Origin: Numida meleagris
Lineage: Eukaryota; Chordata; Aves; Galliformes; Numididae
Direction of reading: 5' to 3'
Length of the DNA stretch: 64,000 nucleotides
Assembly: GCF_002078875.1 (NCBI RefSeq)
Contig: NC_034411.1
Span: 37,550,115-37,614,114, forward strand
Shown here: positions 62,187-64,000 of the stretch, one piece after another
Position numbering within the stretch: position 1 is the stretch's first letter
Layout of the letters: every line of letters starts with the position of its first letter
Made by a program: the position numbers and the translations under genes
Notes under the pieces: generated by a model
What the model saw: the letters and a program-made list of their open reading frames with translations, nothing else
Told to the model about the DNA's origin: nothing
Database searches by the model: none

Positions 62187-64000
62187 AAGTTCAATGGAAC
62201 GTAATTAATTTGGGCTAATATTTCCTGAAGGTCATTAAGAGAAATATATAATTAAAATCTGATCATCCCGTTTTCATAATCCATGTCTTTAAAAAAGCTT
62301 TTTTTTTTTACATAATTTTCTGTCCCACAAATTTTTTAATTTTTAACATAGAAATGCTTAATACAAAAAAAATTTAGCTGAAAAAGAAATTTTGTTTATA
62401 AACATCTTCACAGACATTTTCAATGAGCTCTCATATTATTATAGCGATATTGCTTGACCTCCAGTTGAAGGAAAAAAGATCATTTTCCATCTGGTTCTTA
62501 AGAACTCGAGATGATTCATTTTTGCCTCTCCACTGCTGCTGTCTGTTGGCATATTTTCCTATACACATGCCCATTTTAGCAAATCTTCCTGATGTCAGAA
62601 AATGACTGATGATTGGATTTAGATGTTCCAATTTTTGCCATATTTTTTACCTACTACAGGTAAAATGCATCCATTTAGTGAAAATGTGAGTAGGAATGTT
62701 TAATTTGCAACTGCGAACAGTGTAAGAAAATTTCTGTTTCTGTTGTCCATAGACACTGGGCTTTTTGGGGTTGGTGGCTGTGTGGGTTTCTTCACAGTTT
62801 TTTTTGTTGTTGGGGTTTGTTTGGTGTGTGTTGCTTTTGTTTTGAAACAAGATTTTTCCATGAGCTGTATTAACTACTGCAATACTTGACAGGATAAATA
62901 GCCATCAGACATAAGAGAAAAAAGGCAAGCAATTATAGTTCCATCACCCTCTTCCATGCTTCTCATAGGGGAACACTGAATACACTAATTTGCCATCTAG
63001 GGATAGGTTTAAACTCCAGATCTGTATCCCACACTACACACACTGAACCAGGATGAGAGAACCGTTTCCTTAAGGAGGACCAGTCTTCTAAAACACTCTT
63101 ACTGGACTCACAATTATCAAGTAATAATTGGAAAAGCTACCAGATTTTCCTTATTCACAGTTAAAACTGCAAAGAAAGCATCTGAGTCCATGCCAAGTCA
63201 GGAACCAACACAAGAGTATTCAGTGCCTCGCTGTGCAGCTTTCATGGATTGAGAACAAAACCACTCCTCCATCAGTTATTCAAACTTGCATCTTTTTCCA
63301 GCACAGTGAGGACACAGGGCAAGGACACAGCCCCTGAGTGCAAGGGGCTGCAGCAAGAGGCTCCACTCAGAACTGCAGGAAGTTGAACACAAGCCACTAA
63401 CCTTGTCTTTTTGCTGCCTATCAACGAGATTTTATTTTAATTAAGCTACATGCTCAGATAAAGGCAATGGCAGCATGGCCTATACGTTATGATCACATAC
63501 ATCAAATAGCTACTTCCATTTGTATTTGAATCTCTGAGTAAAAACACTTATGGCAGAAAACGAATGAAGCTTAAAAATTAGGATAAAGTCTTTTCTATTA
63601 GCATCGAGGACCTGCCAAGGTCATATATTTTCTTACTTTACTAAACTAATGTAAGCTTATTTGTTTTTACTTGAAGTCAAGAAGTGGAAATATAGACAAA
63701 AGCTACATCAGTGGTGAACTACAGCCTGAAATACAGTACTTTATCATACTACGGAAGTTAATGATTTAATACGATAGGTGAAATCTGAAGCAGTACATAC
63801 ACAATAAAAAATTACAAGAATAAAGGAATTAATGGGACAAACAAGACACACAGAGTCTTAAGTACGCCAAAATATTATTGATGAATAAACATGCAGCTCG
63901 CAAAGTTAGGTCCCTGAAAAAATTGTTTCATCAGTAATAAAGAATTTGACAAACTATAGTTAAATTATTGCATAACAACTAGATCCTTGATGTTCTGTTG

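Larger units (their letters stand above)
44967..64000 (-). other. RYR2: RYR2 intron 1 (partial, 3'-most 19 kb)
   Basis: No coding exon is recognisable here. Exon 1 (16 codons) and the promoter would lie beyond the right edge, and no CpG-rich island is visible before that edge. Contents I can name are a minus-strand CR1 fragment at 57425-57915, a repeat-like block near 60225-60445, an A19 run at 45400-45418, a GTT/GTTTT tract at 46421-46467 and GTTT tracts near 62161. The stretch 51540-53170 is richer in C and T on the plus strand than its neighbours. The remainder is AT-rich unique-looking intron with short chance ORFs. Confidence 0.9.

Noticed and set aside
1..64000. CRISPR arrays, operons, phage or bacterial defence systems
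   Set aside because: The window is a vertebrate intronic region; no regularly spaced repeats or compact gene clusters are present.

Overview
This window is vertebrate, intron-rich and AT-rich. It lies inside one large gene on the minus strand, the cardiac ryanodine receptor RYR2. Four short coding exons can be read directly: exon 2 (44847-44966), exon 3 (33319-33423), exon 4 (15150-15170, 21 nt) and exon 5 (7297-7311, 15 nt). Each has AG/GT splice sites and keeps the reading frame. Exon numbers follow the mammalian gene. Together they encode residues corresponding to about 17-103 of the protein, part of the N-terminal domain A (an inositol-trisphosphate-receptor-like beta-trefoil) of the sarcoplasmic-reticulum calcium-release channel. 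Exon 1 (start codon, promoter) must lie beyond position 64000, and exon 6 onward lies before position 1; neither was found here.

Everything else is intron. From right to left in gene order these are intron 1 (partial, at least 19.0 kb), intron 2 (11.4 kb), intron 3 (18.1 kb), intron 4 (7.8 kb) and intron 5 (partial, at least 7.3 kb). They carry about a dozen 5'-truncated CR1 LINE fragments and two internally deleted mariner copies of the Galluhop type. There is no Alu/L1-type content. CR1 plus a Galluhop-type mariner points to a bird, most likely a galliform such as chicken; the species is inference.

Points that deserve a second look: an exact 89-bp direct repeat 883 bp apart in intron 2; same-orientation mariner copies on either side of exon 3, the exon lost in known human RYR2 deletions; a CR1 whose 3' half appears inverted in place; two consecutive microexons separated by kilobases of intron; and a G20 homopolymer in intron 3. 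I saw no bacterial-type operon, CRISPR array, tRNA or rRNA, and no new multi-gene system. Apart from the four exons and the broken transposon reading frames, the open reading frames look like chance ORFs.
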